A stretch of 38,113 nt of DNA from Trueperaceae bacterium (GCA_011390455.1 JAABSI010000017.1:5273-43385), one strand, 5' to 3'. Counted from the first letter of the stretch, positions 23,638 to 34,037 are shown. Made by a program: numbers and translations. Notes: generated by a model from the letters alone, not told the origin.

Positions 23638-25287
23638 ATGCCCCACCCCGTGACCGCCGACCTGATCCTATCGAGCGCGGACGTGCTCACCGTCGACGAG
23701 GCCCGCCCGCGCGCCCGCGCCGTCGCCGTGGCGCACGGGCGCGTGCTCGCCGTCGGCGACGACGGCGACATGGCCGCCCTGCGCGGACCGCGGACCGAGG
23801 TCGTCGACCTCCGGGGGCGGACGCTGGTGCCGGGCTTCCACGACGCCCACGACCACATGATCGGCTTCGGGATGCAGCTCCAGATGGTGGCGACCGACGC
23901 CGAGAGCACCCCCGACCTCGAGACCCTCGTCGCCGCCCTGGCGGCGCGCGCCGGCACCTTGCCCGCCGGCGCCTGGGTCAAGGGCGCCGGCTACGACGAC
24001 AACAAGCTGCGTCCGGCCCGCCACCCGGACCGCCACGACCTCGACCGCGCCAGCCGCGACCACCCCATCTACCTGCGCCACACCTCCGGCCACATGGCGG
24101 TCGTCAACAGCCGCGCCCTCGAGTTGCTGGGCATCGATCGCGACACCCCCGACCCGGACGGGGGCCGGGCGGTGCGCGACGCCGCCGGCGAACCCACCGG
24201 GCTGTTGCTCGAGACGGCGATGGGCCTGGCGACCCGCGCCTTCCACCCGTACCCGCAGGAGGAGCTGGTCGACGCGCTCGAGGCCGCCGACCGGGTGTAC
24301 GTGTCCGAGGGCATCACCAGCCACACCGAGGCCGGCATCGGCTACCTGAGCGACCTCGAGGCGCTCGCCTACCGGCGCGCCGTCGACACCGGACGGCTGC
24401 GGGTGCGATCGACGCTGATGGTCAAGGCGGAGGCGCTCGAGGCGCTGACCGGGGCCGCCGGAGAGGCCGGCTTCGCGCTGTCGCTCGGGATGGCGACCGG
24501 TTGGGGCGACGACCGGCTGCGCCTGGGTGCCGCGAAGATGTTCTCGGACGGCTCGCTGATCGGCCAGACCGCCGCGATGCGGGGTGGCTACGTCGACGAC
24601 CCCGACAACCACGGGATGTTCGCCACCCCCAAGGCCACGCTGCGCGACTGGATCCTGCGCGCCCACCGCAGCGGTTGGCAGTGCGCCGTGCACGCGATCG
24701 GCGACCTGGCGGTCGAGTTCATCCTCGACTGCTACGAGGAGGCGCTCGAGGCGGACCCCCGCCCCGACCACCGCCACCGCATCGAGCACTGCGGCATGGT
24801 GTCGGACGCGACGCTCGAGCGCATCGTGCGGCTGGGCGTCGTCCCGGTGCCGCAGCAGCGCTTCGTCGGCGAGCTGGGCGACGGCTTCTTGCGGGTTCTG
24901 GGGCGCGAGCGCGTGCGCGCCGGCCTGTACCGCCAGCGCAGCTTCGTCGACCGGGGCGTGCGGCTGCCGGGCAGCTCCGACCGCTACGTCGTCCGGGGCG
25001 CCCCGCTCCTGGGCCTTCACGACGCCGTGAACCAGCGCACCGACTCGGGCGAACCCTTCGTGCCCGAAGAAGCGCTCACGCCCGCCCAAGCGCTGCGCGC
25101 CTTCACACTCGACGCCGCCTACGCGAGCTTCGACGAGGACCGCAAGGGCTCGATCACGCCGGGCAAGCTCGCCGATCTGGTGGTCTTGGGGGCGAACCCG
25201 CTCGAGGTGCCGCACGACCAGATTCGCGACGTGCCGGTGGAGGCGACCATCATCGGGGGCGAGGTGGTGTTCGGGCGCTTGAGCTGA
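23638..25287 (+). CDS. YtcJ-like amidohydrolase
   Basis: A 549-residue metal-dependent hydrolase of the amidohydrolase superfamily, family 3 (YtcJ). The start (ADLILSSADVLTVDEARPRA) is the usual small beta domain. The metal motif HDAHDHM has His71 and His73, and KMFSDGSLIGQTAA, HAIGDLAVEF and HRIEHCGMVS follow as in the family, ending with GSITPGKLADLVVLGANPL. Members hydrolyse amide bonds of small molecules such as N-substituted formamides. GAGGAG precedes the ATG at 23638; a longer frame from 23596 overlaps the SDR end. It is the last of the closely spaced operon genes before a stem-loop. Confidence 0.9.
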   Translation: MPHPVTADLILSSADVLTVDEARPRARAVAVAHGRVLAVGDDGDMAALRGPRTEVVDLRGRTLVPGFHDAHDHMIGFGMQLQMVATDAESTPDLETLVAALAARAGTLPAGAWVKGAGYDDNKLRPARHPDRHDLDRASRDHPIYLRHTSGHMAVVNSRALELLGIDRDTPDPDGGRAVRDAAGEPTGLLLETAMGLATRAFHPYPQEELVDALEAADRVYVSEGITSHTEAGIGYLSDLEALAYRRAVDTGRLRVRSTLMVKAEALEALTGAAGEAGFALSLGMATGWGDDRLRLGAAKMFSDGSLIGQTAAMRGGYVDDPDNHGMFATPKATLRDWILRAHRSGWQCAVHAIGDLAVEFILDCYEEALEADPRPDHRHRIEHCGMVSDATLERIVRLGVVPVPQQRFVGELGDGFLRVLGRERVRAGLYRQRSFVDRGVRLPGSSDRYVVRGAPLLGLHDAVNQRTDSGEPFVPEEALTPAQALRAFTLDAAYASFDEDRKGSITPGKLADLVVLGANPLEVPHDQIRDVPVEATIIGGEVVFGRLS

Positions 25288-25294
25288 ACCCGGG

Positions 25295-25320
25295 GGGTAC
25301 GGCGCGGCGCGGACGTACCC
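25295..25320 (+). terminator. Stem-loop after the amidohydrolase gene
   Basis: GGGTACG (25295-25301) / CGTACCC (25314-25320), 7-bp perfect arms and a 12-nt loop, 8 bases after the amidohydrolase stop. No T-run. It may end most operon transcription or be an operator for the MFS gene. Confidence 0.4.
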
Positions 25321-25353
25321 TGTGCTGGAACGGCCCGGCGAAGGAGCCCCTCC

Positions 25354-26529
25354 ATGCCCCGCACCACCCTCCTCGCGCTCCTCGCGTTCCTGGCGTTCGT
25401 CAGCCTCGGCCTGCCCGATGGCCTCCTCGGCGTGTCGTGGCCTTCGATGAGCCGCGCGTTCGGGGTGCCCATCGACGCCCTGGGCACGCTCGTCGCGGTC
25501 CAGACCCTCGGCTACCTCACCTCCAGCTCCCTCAGCGGACGGATCCTCCGGGTCCTCCCGATCGGCAGCGTCCTCGCGCTCTCGACGCTGGCGGCGGCGC
25601 TCGCGCTGCTGGGCTTCTCGCTCACCGCCTACTGGCCGCTGCTCCTCGCCTTCGGCTTCCTCGCGGGTCTGGCCGGCGGCGCCGTCGACGCCGGGCTGAA
25701 CGCGTACGGGGCCCGCCACTTCAGCGCCCGGGTCCTCAACTGGCTGCATGCCTTCTTCGGCGTCGGCACGACCCTCGGACCGCTCATCGTCACCGCGGTG
25801 CTCACCTCCGGCGCCGCCTGGCGCTGGAGCTACGTGATCGTCGGCAGCGCGCAGCTGCTGCTCGCCGCGACCTTCTTCGCGACCCGCGGCCGGTGGGCCG
25901 CCGTCGCGAGCGGCGCGGCTGCGCCCGCGCCCGTGGCCGCCCGCAACCGCGACACCTTGAGGCGACCGATCGTCTGGCTCGGGATGGCGACGTTCTTCGT
26001 CTACGCGGGTTCGGAGTTCGTGGTGGCGCAGTGGAGCTTCACGCTCCTGACCCTCCACCGCGGCGAGAGCGTCGCCACCGGCGGCCTGCTCGTGAGCCTC
26101 TACTGGGGCAGCCTGATGGTCGGCCGCGTGCTCTTCGGGATCGTCGCCGACCGGGTGCCGCTCGTCCGGACGATCGCCTGGTGCATCGTCGCCAGCGTCG
26201 TCGGTGCCCTCCTCTTCTGGCTCGAACCGACCCGCACGCTCTCGTTCCTCGGGCTGATGCTGATCGGCGCTTCGTTCGCCCCCGTCTTCGCCTCCCTCGT
26301 CATCCTCACGCCGCGCTGGGTCGGCCAGGCGCACGCCGACAACGCCATCGGCTTCCAGATCGCCGCCGCCGGGCTGGGCGGGGCGACGCTCACGGCGGCG
26401 GTCGGGTTCGCGGCCAACTCGGTGGGGTTGGAGACGATCGGGGCCTCCGTGGTGGTGCTGACGGTGGCGCTGCTGCTGCTGTACCTGGCGCTCGTTTGGC
26501 AGGGGCTGCGGGTGCAAGCGGCGCCTTGA
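25354..26529 (+). CDS. Major facilitator superfamily transporter
   Basis: A 391-residue inner-membrane protein with about twelve hydrophobic helices in two halves, joined by a short loop near 190-205. GVSWPSMSRAFGVPIDALGT after helix 1 and the acidic GGAVDAGLNAYGARHF in helix 4 are typical of the FucP/YfkF-like sugar or drug branch of MFS. The substrate is unknown. It follows the PucR-linked operon after 66 bases and a stem-loop, with its own GAAGGAG site, so it may be a second carrier for the same compound or an independent gene. It is convergent with the DUF2075 gene. Confidence 0.88.
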   Translation: MPRTTLLALLAFLAFVSLGLPDGLLGVSWPSMSRAFGVPIDALGTLVAVQTLGYLTSSSLSGRILRVLPIGSVLALSTLAAALALLGFSLTAYWPLLLAFGFLAGLAGGAVDAGLNAYGARHFSARVLNWLHAFFGVGTTLGPLIVTAVLTSGAAWRWSYVIVGSAQLLLAATFFATRGRWAAVASGAAAPAPVAARNRDTLRRPIVWLGMATFFVYAGSEFVVAQWSFTLLTLHRGESVATGGLLVSLYWGSLMVGRVLFGIVADRVPLVRTIAWCIVASVVGALLFWLEPTRTLSFLGLMLIGASFAPVFASLVILTPRWVGQAHADNAIGFQIAAAGLGGATLTAAVGFAANSVGLETIGASVVVLTVALLLLYLALVWQGLRVQAAP

Positions 26530-26560
26530 ACGATTCGCGCACGCCACGTCCACGACGGAG

Positions 26561-28441
26561 CTAGCTCGACAATTCGGACCGAATCGCCTCCTGGAACCTC
26601 CGCCGCGTCCCCTCGTCCTCGAAGAAGACGCGGCACCCCTTCATCCCGCGGGTCAGCAGCACCCGGTACGTGTGCTTCACCAAGGCGGTGAAGGTGTCCC
26701 CCGACCGCTTGACCACCGAATCGAACGACGAGCGCTTGTCCCCCACCCAATCGTCGATTTCGGCGTCGAACCGCAGGTCGGTCCCGAAGATGACGCCCAC
26801 GTAATCGAACTCGAACCCCTGCGCCGTATAGACGCACCCCACCTGCTCGAGGCCCCCGAGGTCGGTCGCCCAGAAGTCGGACTTGGGAATGCCCCGCGCC
26901 AGCCGCCCTGCGTCGGGTTTGGCGTTCCAGGGCATGCGCCAGTCGCCGACGACGACGTCGTCCACGAGCGTCCCATCCGACTTCGGATCCGACCAGGGCC
27001 AACAGAAGCCGGCGACCAACCGCGCCGTGTCGCCCTCACCTGCCTTGGTGCGGACCCACGCCTCGAGGTCCTGGACGCTGTCGGCGATGCCGAACTCGAA
27101 GGCTTGGTCGTCCGCTTCCCACGTCGTGTTGGCCGTGGTGCGCACGCCCAGCAGGTGGTCGATCCAGTTCACGTACCCGTCGCTGCCCGCGCAGCGGAAC
27201 TGCGCCTCGAGCTCGTACTCCTTGAGGGCCGCGCCGTGGCGCGCGGCCGCGTCGCGGATCAGGGCCGCCGACCCGACCTCGTTGGGCCGCACCACCTGGA
27301 GGTCGTCGAGGAAGTACACCGAGACCTTGGCGGCCTTCATCAGCTCGTCGATCTGGGGCTCGCCGCTCTGCTTCGACTTGGGGGTGAAGCGAGTCGCGGA
27401 CGAGGCCCGGATGCGGTGCGCCTCATCCATCACGAGCACGTCGACCGCGTCGTCGTGCGCGAGCGCGTAGTTGTTGAAGTACTTGAACTGGTTCGCCGCG
27501 CGACTGCCGACGACCTTGCGCACGTTGCCGGTGAACGAACGGCTGCCGGTCGCGTGCTGCGCGTTGTAGCCGGCCTTCGCCAGCTGGCCCACGAGGTGCA
27601 GCGCCACGACCGACTTGCCGGTCCCCGGTCCGCCGCGCACGAGGATGGTGGTCTTGCCCGGGCGATGCACCGCCTTGCGCGCCGCCGCCAGGACCGACTC
27701 GAACACGACCAACTGCTCGTCCAGGAGCGTGAAGACGTCCTGGCCGTCGATCATCGCCGCCGTGTGCAGCAGCAGCTTCTTCGACGGCCGCACCGGGGCC
27801 TGGAGCACCCGGTCGAGCACCTCGTCCCCTTCCCCGCCGGACAGACGCCGCTTGAGATAGCCGACCAGGTCGTTCGCACCGTCGCCCGTGAAGAGCGGGT
27901 AGGTGTCGAGCGCCGCTTGGTGCTTGATCGAGAAGAGCTCGTCGGCGGCGTCATAGCGCAAGTTGTGGAGGTACGCGCAGGCCGCGAGGCCGACGCCTTG
28001 CTCGCTGAAGGCGGTGTGGTAGTCCGCGAGGTACTGCGCGTACTGGCCAACCTGCACGGAGGGATGCAGGACGTCGCGCAGGCCTCGCCCGACTCGGGTC
28101 ACGACGCACTGCTCGGCCTCGCTCGCCTCGGTGCGGTCCCATTGCTTGAGCTCGACGACGACCGCGTGGTCGCGCTTGTCCGCATCGCGACCCAACACCA
28201 TGCAGTCGAGCCGCTTGCTCGTGAGCGGCAGCTGGTGCTCGAGGACGACGCCATGATCGCGCAAGCCGGCGCGCTCCATGACGTGCGAGAAGCGCGCCAG
28301 GCTGTTCTGCCAACTGCGGACCTCGGCGGTCCCCGGACGATAGCGGTAATGGAGGTAGAAGGCCCGTTCGAGCTTCTCGGCGATCGAGCCGACGAACGCG
28401 TCCTCGAGGAAGCGCTCGGAGGGACCTGCGTAGAGCTGCAC
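26561..28441 (-). CDS. Nuclease-like/DUF2075 helicase fusion protein
   Basis: A 626-residue cytoplasmic protein. The first ~200 residues contain RLDCMVLG (Asp79) and HAVVVELKQW (Glu97, Lys99), spaced as in PD-(D/E)xK nucleases. Residues ~262-610 are a DUF2075 (COG3410) superfamily 1 helicase: Walker A GGPGTGKS (270-277), DEAH box (339-342), VYTAQGFEFDYVG (538-549) and YRVLLTRGMKG (592-602) as motifs V and VI. It probably loads on and cleaves or remodels nucleic acid using ATP. The GTG start has GAGGAGG at 7 bases. It lies 20 bases behind a MazG-like gene on the same strand, forming a two-gene operon. DUF2075 proteins are often seen in accessory and defence regions; the role here is inferred. 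Confidence 0.85.
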   Translation of the reverse strand: MQLYAGPSERFLEDAFVGSIAEKLERAFYLHYRYRPGTAEVRSWQNSLARFSHVMERAGLRDHGVVLEHQLPLTSKRLDCMVLGRDADKRDHAVVVELKQWDRTEASEAEQCVVTRVGRGLRDVLHPSVQVGQYAQYLADYHTAFSEQGVGLAACAYLHNLRYDAADELFSIKHQAALDTYPLFTGDGANDLVGYLKRRLSGGEGDEVLDRVLQAPVRPSKKLLLHTAAMIDGQDVFTLLDEQLVVFESVLAAARKAVHRPGKTTILVRGGPGTGKSVVALHLVGQLAKAGYNAQHATGSRSFTGNVRKVVGSRAANQFKYFNNYALAHDDAVDVLVMDEAHRIRASSATRFTPKSKQSGEPQIDELMKAAKVSVYFLDDLQVVRPNEVGSAALIRDAAARHGAALKEYELEAQFRCAGSDGYVNWIDHLLGVRTTANTTWEADDQAFEFGIADSVQDLEAWVRTKAGEGDTARLVAGFCWPWSDPKSDGTLVDDVVVGDWRMPWNAKPDAGRLARGIPKSDFWATDLGGLEQVGCVYTAQGFEFDYVGVIFGTDLRFDAEIDDWVGDKRSSFDSVVKRSGDTFTALVKHTYRVLLTRGMKGCRVFFEDEGTRRRFQEAIRSELSS

Positions 28442-28461
28442 CCGTGTGCCTCCTCGGCCGG

Positions 28462-28800
28462 TCAGAGCTCGTCGTACTTGGCGGCGCTCCCGCGCGCGGC
28501 CTCGACCGGGTACTTGCGTTCGTTCTGCAGCATCTTACGCTCGAACGCGGCCTCTAGGTCGATGCCCAGGTCGTGGGCGATCAGCAGCGTCCAATACAGG
28601 ACGTCCGCGAGCTCGTCGGCGACGGGCTCCGGATCGGCGGCGACCTTCGCGCGCAATGCGTCGTCCGAATGCCAGCGGAAGTGCTCGGCGAGCTCGCCGG
28701 CTTCGATCACGAGCGAGAGCACCTCGTCCTTGATGCCATGGAACTGCGCCCAGTCGCGGGCGTCGCGGAAGGCGACGACGCGGTCCGTGAGGTGGTTCAT
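28462..28800 (-). CDS. MazG-like nucleotide pyrophosphohydrolase
   Basis: A 112-residue all-alpha NTP pyrophosphohydrolase. The metal-binding glutamates are present: SLVIEAGELAEHF (Glu33, Glu36) and ADELADVLYW (Glu63, Asp66), with LQNERKYP completing the family. It cleaves (d)NTPs to monophosphate and pyrophosphate, probably as a dimer or tetramer. The frame extends upstream, but the ATG at 28800 begins the family sequence, and no strong ribosome site is seen. It is first in a two-gene operon with the nuclease-like/helicase protein. Confidence 0.88.
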   Translation of the reverse strand: MNHLTDRVVAFRDARDWAQFHGIKDEVLSLVIEAGELAEHFRWHSDDALRAKVAADPEPVADELADVLYWTLLIAHDLGIDLEAAFERKMLQNERKYPVEAARGSAAKYDEL

Positions 28801-28936
28801 GGGCGAGGGTACCGCAGGGGTGCTCGGAGCCGGGAGTGGATCCTGGGTCCGACGCTCCTCCGCACCGGCCCGGATCCCATGCACGGCCGGCCGTCGAGGA
28901 CGACGCTGCCCGCCGTGGGCCGCGTATCGTCGACCC

Positions 28937-29782
28937 ATGCGCCCACCCGAGCCCGACCGGAAGCGCCGGGCGCCCCCGCCGGCTTCCGCGTACTTCGCAA
29001 TCGCGTTCGTGTGGACCTGGACGCTGTGGTGGACGGCGGCGGCCAGCGGCTGGTCGGTGGCCGACCCGATGGGCGCGCTGCTGTACATGTCCGGCGGGCT
29101 CGGCCCCTTCGCCGGGGCGGCGTGGCTCGTGCTGCGCGCCGACCCCCGCTACCGGCGCGCGTTCCTGCGCCGCGTCTGGGACCCCCGCCGGATTGCCACC
29201 CCGTGGTGGTGGGCGCTCGCCGCGGTGACGGCTGGTCCCGCGATCCTGGGGGCGGCCGTCGCGGGCCTCGCCGGTGCGGTCATGACCTTCCCGGCCTACG
29301 GCGCCGCATCCGTCGGGGGTGCGGTCGCGGTCGCGCTATCGGCGGGCTTCTCGGAGGAGCCGGGTTGGCGTGGCGTCGCGGCGGACGCCTGGCAGCGTGG
29401 GACGTCGCCGGCATGGGCGGCGATCGGCATCGGCGCGATCTGGGCGCTCTGGCACTTGCCGCTCGCGTTCATCGAGGGCACGTATTACGAGGCGCTCGGC
29501 TTCGGATCGGCAGCCTTCGGGTTGACCCTGCTGGCGCTCGTCCAGCTCGGCGTGCTCTACGTCTGGCTGGTCAACGGCAGCGGCGGCAGTGTCCTCATCG
29601 CGGTCCTCGCGCATGCGGGCTTCAACGTCGCCGCGTCGCTCGCACCCCGCAGCGCGACCGGCGACCTTACGGCCCTCATCGCGATCACCGCCACGACCCT
29701 GATCGTGGTGATAGCGACGCGCGGGCGCTTGCGCTACGCCCCCGACCGGCGGAGCTCGGAGGGCCCTGCTCCCGCCCCATAG
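28937..29782 (+). CDS. CPBP-family intramembrane metalloprotease
   Basis: A 281-residue membrane protein with about eight helices and the CPBP (Abi/CAAX-protease-like) motifs: Glu140-Glu141-x3-Arg145 in SEEPGWRG, His173 in ALWHLP, and His226-x3-Asn230 in AHAGFN. These would bind zinc within the membrane. Prokaryotic members process membrane-bound proteins or peptides or provide bacteriocin self-immunity; which applies is unknown. The start ATG at 28937 gives the normal family length; the much longer open frame upstream is antisense to the MazG and DUF2075 genes. It is divergent from the MazG-like gene and convergent with the P450 gene. Confidence 0.85.
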   Translation: MRPPEPDRKRRAPPPASAYFAIAFVWTWTLWWTAAASGWSVADPMGALLYMSGGLGPFAGAAWLVLRADPRYRRAFLRRVWDPRRIATPWWWALAAVTAGPAILGAAVAGLAGAVMTFPAYGAASVGGAVAVALSAGFSEEPGWRGVAADAWQRGTSPAWAAIGIGAIWALWHLPLAFIEGTYYEALGFGSAAFGLTLLALVQLGVLYVWLVNGSGGSVLIAVLAHAGFNVAASLAPRSATGDLTALIAITATTLIVVIATRGRLRYAPDRRSSEGPAPAP

Positions 29783-29799
29783 CGTGCGCTCCGCCACGG

Positions 29800-31062
<1,263 letters not shown>

Positions 31063-31082
31063 CGTCAGCCTCCAATGATGCA

Positions 31083-31111
31083 AGTACATGCAAGGTAACA
31101 CGATGTGCCAA
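31083..31111 (-). promoter_or_regulatory. Promoter of the P450 gene with CTTGCAT repeats
   Basis: On the minus strand TTGGCA (31111-31106), 17-bp spacer and TGTACT (31088-31083), ending ~20 bases before the start codon. CTTGCAT occurs twice at an 11-base interval over the -10, a possible operator for an unidentified regulator. Confidence 0.45.
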
Positions 31112-31202
31112 GGCAAGACCCGCTCTGGTGGTGGCACACGCCGGTTCGCGCGTGGCCCCGAGCGACCGCGTCGACCTGCGGCCGCGGCGAGGGCCGCGCC
31201 CC

Positions 31203-31916
31203 TTACCCGCCGAGCCCGCTGCCCTCCTCGACCGCCCACGCCCCCGCCGCCGTCGCATGCAATTCCGTCGTGTCGAACAGCGGCACCCGCGCGTCCCCCG
31301 CCCCCACCAGCATCGCGATCTCGGTGCAGCCGAGGATCACACCCTCGGCGCCGCGCGCGACCAGGTCCTCGATGACGCGGCGGTAGGCGGTGCGCGAGGG
31401 CTCGAGGACCTGCCCGAGCACCAGCTCCTCGTAGATCACCCGGTGGACCAGGGCCCGGTCCTCGGCCGGCGGCGTCAGGACCGTGAGCCCGTGCCGCTCC
31501 TCGAGGCGGCCGACGTAGAAGTCCTGCTCCATGGTGAAGCGCGTGCCCAAGAGCCCGACGGTGCGGACCCCGGCGGCGCTGATGGCGTCCGCGGTGGGGT
31601 CGGCGATGTGCAGCAGCGGGATGCCGACCGCCGCCTCGATGGCGTCGGCCACCTTGTGCATGGTGTTGGTGCAGAGGACGACGCACTCGGCGCCGGCCGC
31701 CTCGATTGAGCGCGCCGACGCCGCGAGTAGCGCACCCGCCGCATCCCAATCGCCTTCGTGCTGCAGGCGCTCGACCTCGGCGAAGTCGACGCTCACCAGC
31801 ACGACCTTGGCGGAGTGGAGTCCCCCGAGCCGCGCCTTCACCACCTCGTTGACGACGCGGTAGTAGGGCACCGTCGATTCCCAACTCATGCCGCCGAGTA
31901 GGCCGATCGTGCGCAC
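31203..31916 (-). CDS. Aspartate/glutamate racemase family protein
   Basis: A 237-residue PLP-independent amino-acid racemase. It opens with IGLLGGMSWESTVPYYR, and the two catalytic cysteines are Cys82 in VVLCTNTMHK and Cys197 in VILGCTEIAML. This matches the YgeA/RacX-type aspartate racemases with broad specificity. The start is GTG at 31916, where the family sequence begins; CGGAGGTG lies upstream. It is divergent from the Asp-box lipoprotein gene. D-amino acids could serve in cell-wall remodelling or catabolism. Confidence 0.88.
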   Translation of the reverse strand: MRTIGLLGGMSWESTVPYYRVVNEVVKARLGGLHSAKVVLVSVDFAEVERLQHEGDWDAAGALLAASARSIEAAGAECVVLCTNTMHKVADAIEAAVGIPLLHIADPTADAISAAGVRTVGLLGTRFTMEQDFYVGRLEERHGLTVLTPPAEDRALVHRVIYEELVLGQVLEPSRTAYRRVIEDLVARGAEGVILGCTEIAMLVGAGDARVPLFDTTELHATAAGAWAVEEGSGLGG

Positions 31917-32042
31917 CGGAGCACCTCCGGGGACGAGGCTACCGCGGGTGCGGGGGCTCGCCCCACACCGCCGCGGGCGCCGCCCCCATCGACTCGAAAT
32001 CGCTCACGGCGCGCCCGCCGCACGCCGACTATCCTCTGCCTC

Positions 32043-34037
32043 ATGCCGTTCGACGACGACCTCACCACCCTCCGGCACCGCACCTCCGTCCTCCGCGCCG
32101 CCCTCGTCGGCGTCCTTCTCCCGATCGTCCTCGCCGCCTGCGGCGGCACGCCGAGCACGACCGGCGGCGGCACGCCGGGCACCGACCGCCCGCCGCCCCT
32201 CGAGGTCGCGGTCGCCGCTCCGCCGCCCCACGGCCCCCTCGCCCACGCCCAGGGGTACGTCTGGACGCGCGGCGACACCGTGGTCCTGCGCCACCACGCC
32301 AGCCTCGACGGCCGCGCCACCTGGCGCGCGCTGAGCTACTTCCCGAGCAGCGCCCTGCTGGAGGACTTCGTCTTCCTGAGCGACACCACCGGCGTCGCGC
32401 GCTCGGGCCGCAACGAGTTCACCTTCGTCGACCTGGCGGCCGGCACCTACCGCGGGCTCGCCGGCGGCCGCGACGACCTGAGCGGCTGGGCCGTCCAGGA
32501 CAAGCACCTGGTCCACATGATCGAGACGGTGACCCCGGGGCCGTCGATCGACGACGAGACGGCCGAGTCGATCTTCTTCCGCCTGGACGTCACCGATCCG
32601 GACGCCGAGTGGACGTACGTCGCGACGCAGAGCCTCCCCTACGACCCGCTGCGCTTCACCGCCTCGCTCCACGCCACCGACGACGGCCTGGTGGCCGTCA
32701 CCCGCTACGGCTTCCTCACCAGCCGCGACCTCGGGGCGACGTGGACCCAGGAGCCGCTGGCGCCGGAGGGCCTCGGCGGGGCCCTGGGCGACCTGAACGA
32801 GGTGCTCGTCACCGAGGCCGGCTACCCGATCGTCCTGCAGCAGGCGAACACGGTCGCCTCCTACGATGGCGGCGCAACCTACGTGAACGTCGGCGCCGGC
32901 CTCCACGCCAGGAACGCCAACTGGTCCGACGTCGAGCAGCTCCCCGGGGGCGTCCTGATCCTGCCCACCCACGCGGAGCGCTCCGACGACGGTGGCCGCA
33001 CCTGGGCGCCCTTCCTCGCGCGCGGCGACCTCGACGCCTACGCGGCCTACCTGCGCGGCGACGATGTCTACCTGTGGCGCGGCGGCACCTCCGGCCAAGC
33101 GCTGGTGCGGCGTCCCGACGACACGGTCGAGATGGTCCTCGCGAAGGCACCCGAGGAGCAGGGCGGCGGCACCCTCACCGCCGTGCCGCTCGCGAACGGC
33201 GAGGTGCTCGGCGCGGTCGGCCTGCACCTGCTGCGCTACCACCCCGGCGACGCGGCCTGGACCTGGGCGCGCGATTGGCCCAAAGCGGGCCGCCTCTTCC
33301 CCGCCGGCGCCGGGCGCGTGGCGATCGCCTTCGACGGCGACGACCGCACGACCGCCACCCTCCGCTTCTCCGACGACGGTGGCCGCACCTGGGGCGACGC
33401 CGTCGCCCTCCAAGGGGCGACGAGCTCGCTGGCGACGGTCGAGCGCCTGGCCGTGCTCCCCGACCGCCTCCTCGCGCACGGCGTGCGGCAGAACGCGTAC
33501 TGCGGCGGGGTCGCGATGGAGAGCTTCGACGGCGGCGCCACCTGGGCCTCGCTGCCGCCGCCCGCGCCCATCGAGGGGATCGAGAGCGTCGGGCTGTTCG
33601 AGCACGTCCCCACGGGCGTGACCTCCGATGGCATCCTCTTCGGCTACACCGAGGCGACGATGCCGGTCTACACGTCGTGCAACTTCGTCGGTCGCTACCC
33701 TAGCCGCTCCGACGACGCCGGTCGCACCTGGCGGTACGTCGACCTCGAGGTCGGCACCACCACGCATTACCCGGTGGCCGTGAGCCCGGGCGACGACCCC
33801 ATCACCGCGGGCCCGTGGCGCTCGAACGACGGCACCGAGGAGGGCATCGTGCTGCACGCCTTCCTCCGCGACGGGGACCGGTGGGTCGAACTCGGCGAGC
33901 CTCGGATCGGTGGTCGCTCGCTCCCCGCGAACGCGCTGATCGACGAGGTGATCGACGCCCAGTACGGCCCCGACGGCCGGCTCTACGTCACGACCTTCGG
34001 GGAGGGGCTCCTGCGGAGCGTCGCGCCGGTCCCGTAA
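32043..34037 (+). CDS. Lipoprotein with sialidase-type Asp-box beta-propeller
   Basis: A 664-residue exported lipoprotein with lipobox LAAC near residue 30, followed by a Gly/Thr/Pro linker. The rest is a beta-propeller with about five Asp-box (BNR) motifs of the form S-x-D-x-G-x-x-W: SRDLGATW, SDDGGRTW (twice), SFDGGATW and SDDAGRTW. Such folds occur in sialidases, photosystem-assembly factors and carbohydrate-binding proteins. The arginine triad and Tyr/Glu of true sialidases cannot be recognised, so enzymatic activity is doubtful. Cell-surface location is likely. The gene is alone between a divergent racemase gene and a convergent TPR gene. Confidence 0.85.
   Translation: MPFDDDLTTLRHRTSVLRAALVGVLLPIVLAACGGTPSTTGGGTPGTDRPPPLEVAVAAPPPHGPLAHAQGYVWTRGDTVVLRHHASLDGRATWRALSYFPSSALLEDFVFLSDTTGVARSGRNEFTFVDLAAGTYRGLAGGRDDLSGWAVQDKHLVHMIETVTPGPSIDDETAESIFFRLDVTDPDAEWTYVATQSLPYDPLRFTASLHATDDGLVAVTRYGFLTSRDLGATWTQEPLAPEGLGGALGDLNEVLVTEAGYPIVLQQANTVASYDGGATYVNVGAGLHARNANWSDVEQLPGGVLILPTHAERSDDGGRTWAPFLARGDLDAYAAYLRGDDVYLWRGGTSGQALVRRPDDTVEMVLAKAPEEQGGGTLTAVPLANGEVLGAVGLHLLRYHPGDAAWTWARDWPKAGRLFPAGAGRVAIAFDGDDRTTATLRFSDDGGRTWGDAVALQGATSSLATVERLAVLPDRLLAHGVRQNAYCGGVAMESFDGGATWASLPPPAPIEGIESVGLFEHVPTGVTSDGILFGYTEATMPVYTSCNFVGRYPSRSDDAGRTWRYVDLEVGTTTHYPVAVSPGDDPITAGPWRSNDGTEEGIVLHAFLRDGDRWVELGEPRIGGRSLPANALIDEVIDAQYGPDGRLYVTTFGEGLLRSVAPVP

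Noticed and set aside
26561..28800. Toxin-antitoxin (MazEF) reading of the MazG pair
   Set aside because: MazG-type protein is a nucleotide pyrophosphohydrolase with intact Glu/Asp ligands and is unrelated to the MazF RNase; the partner is a large helicase.
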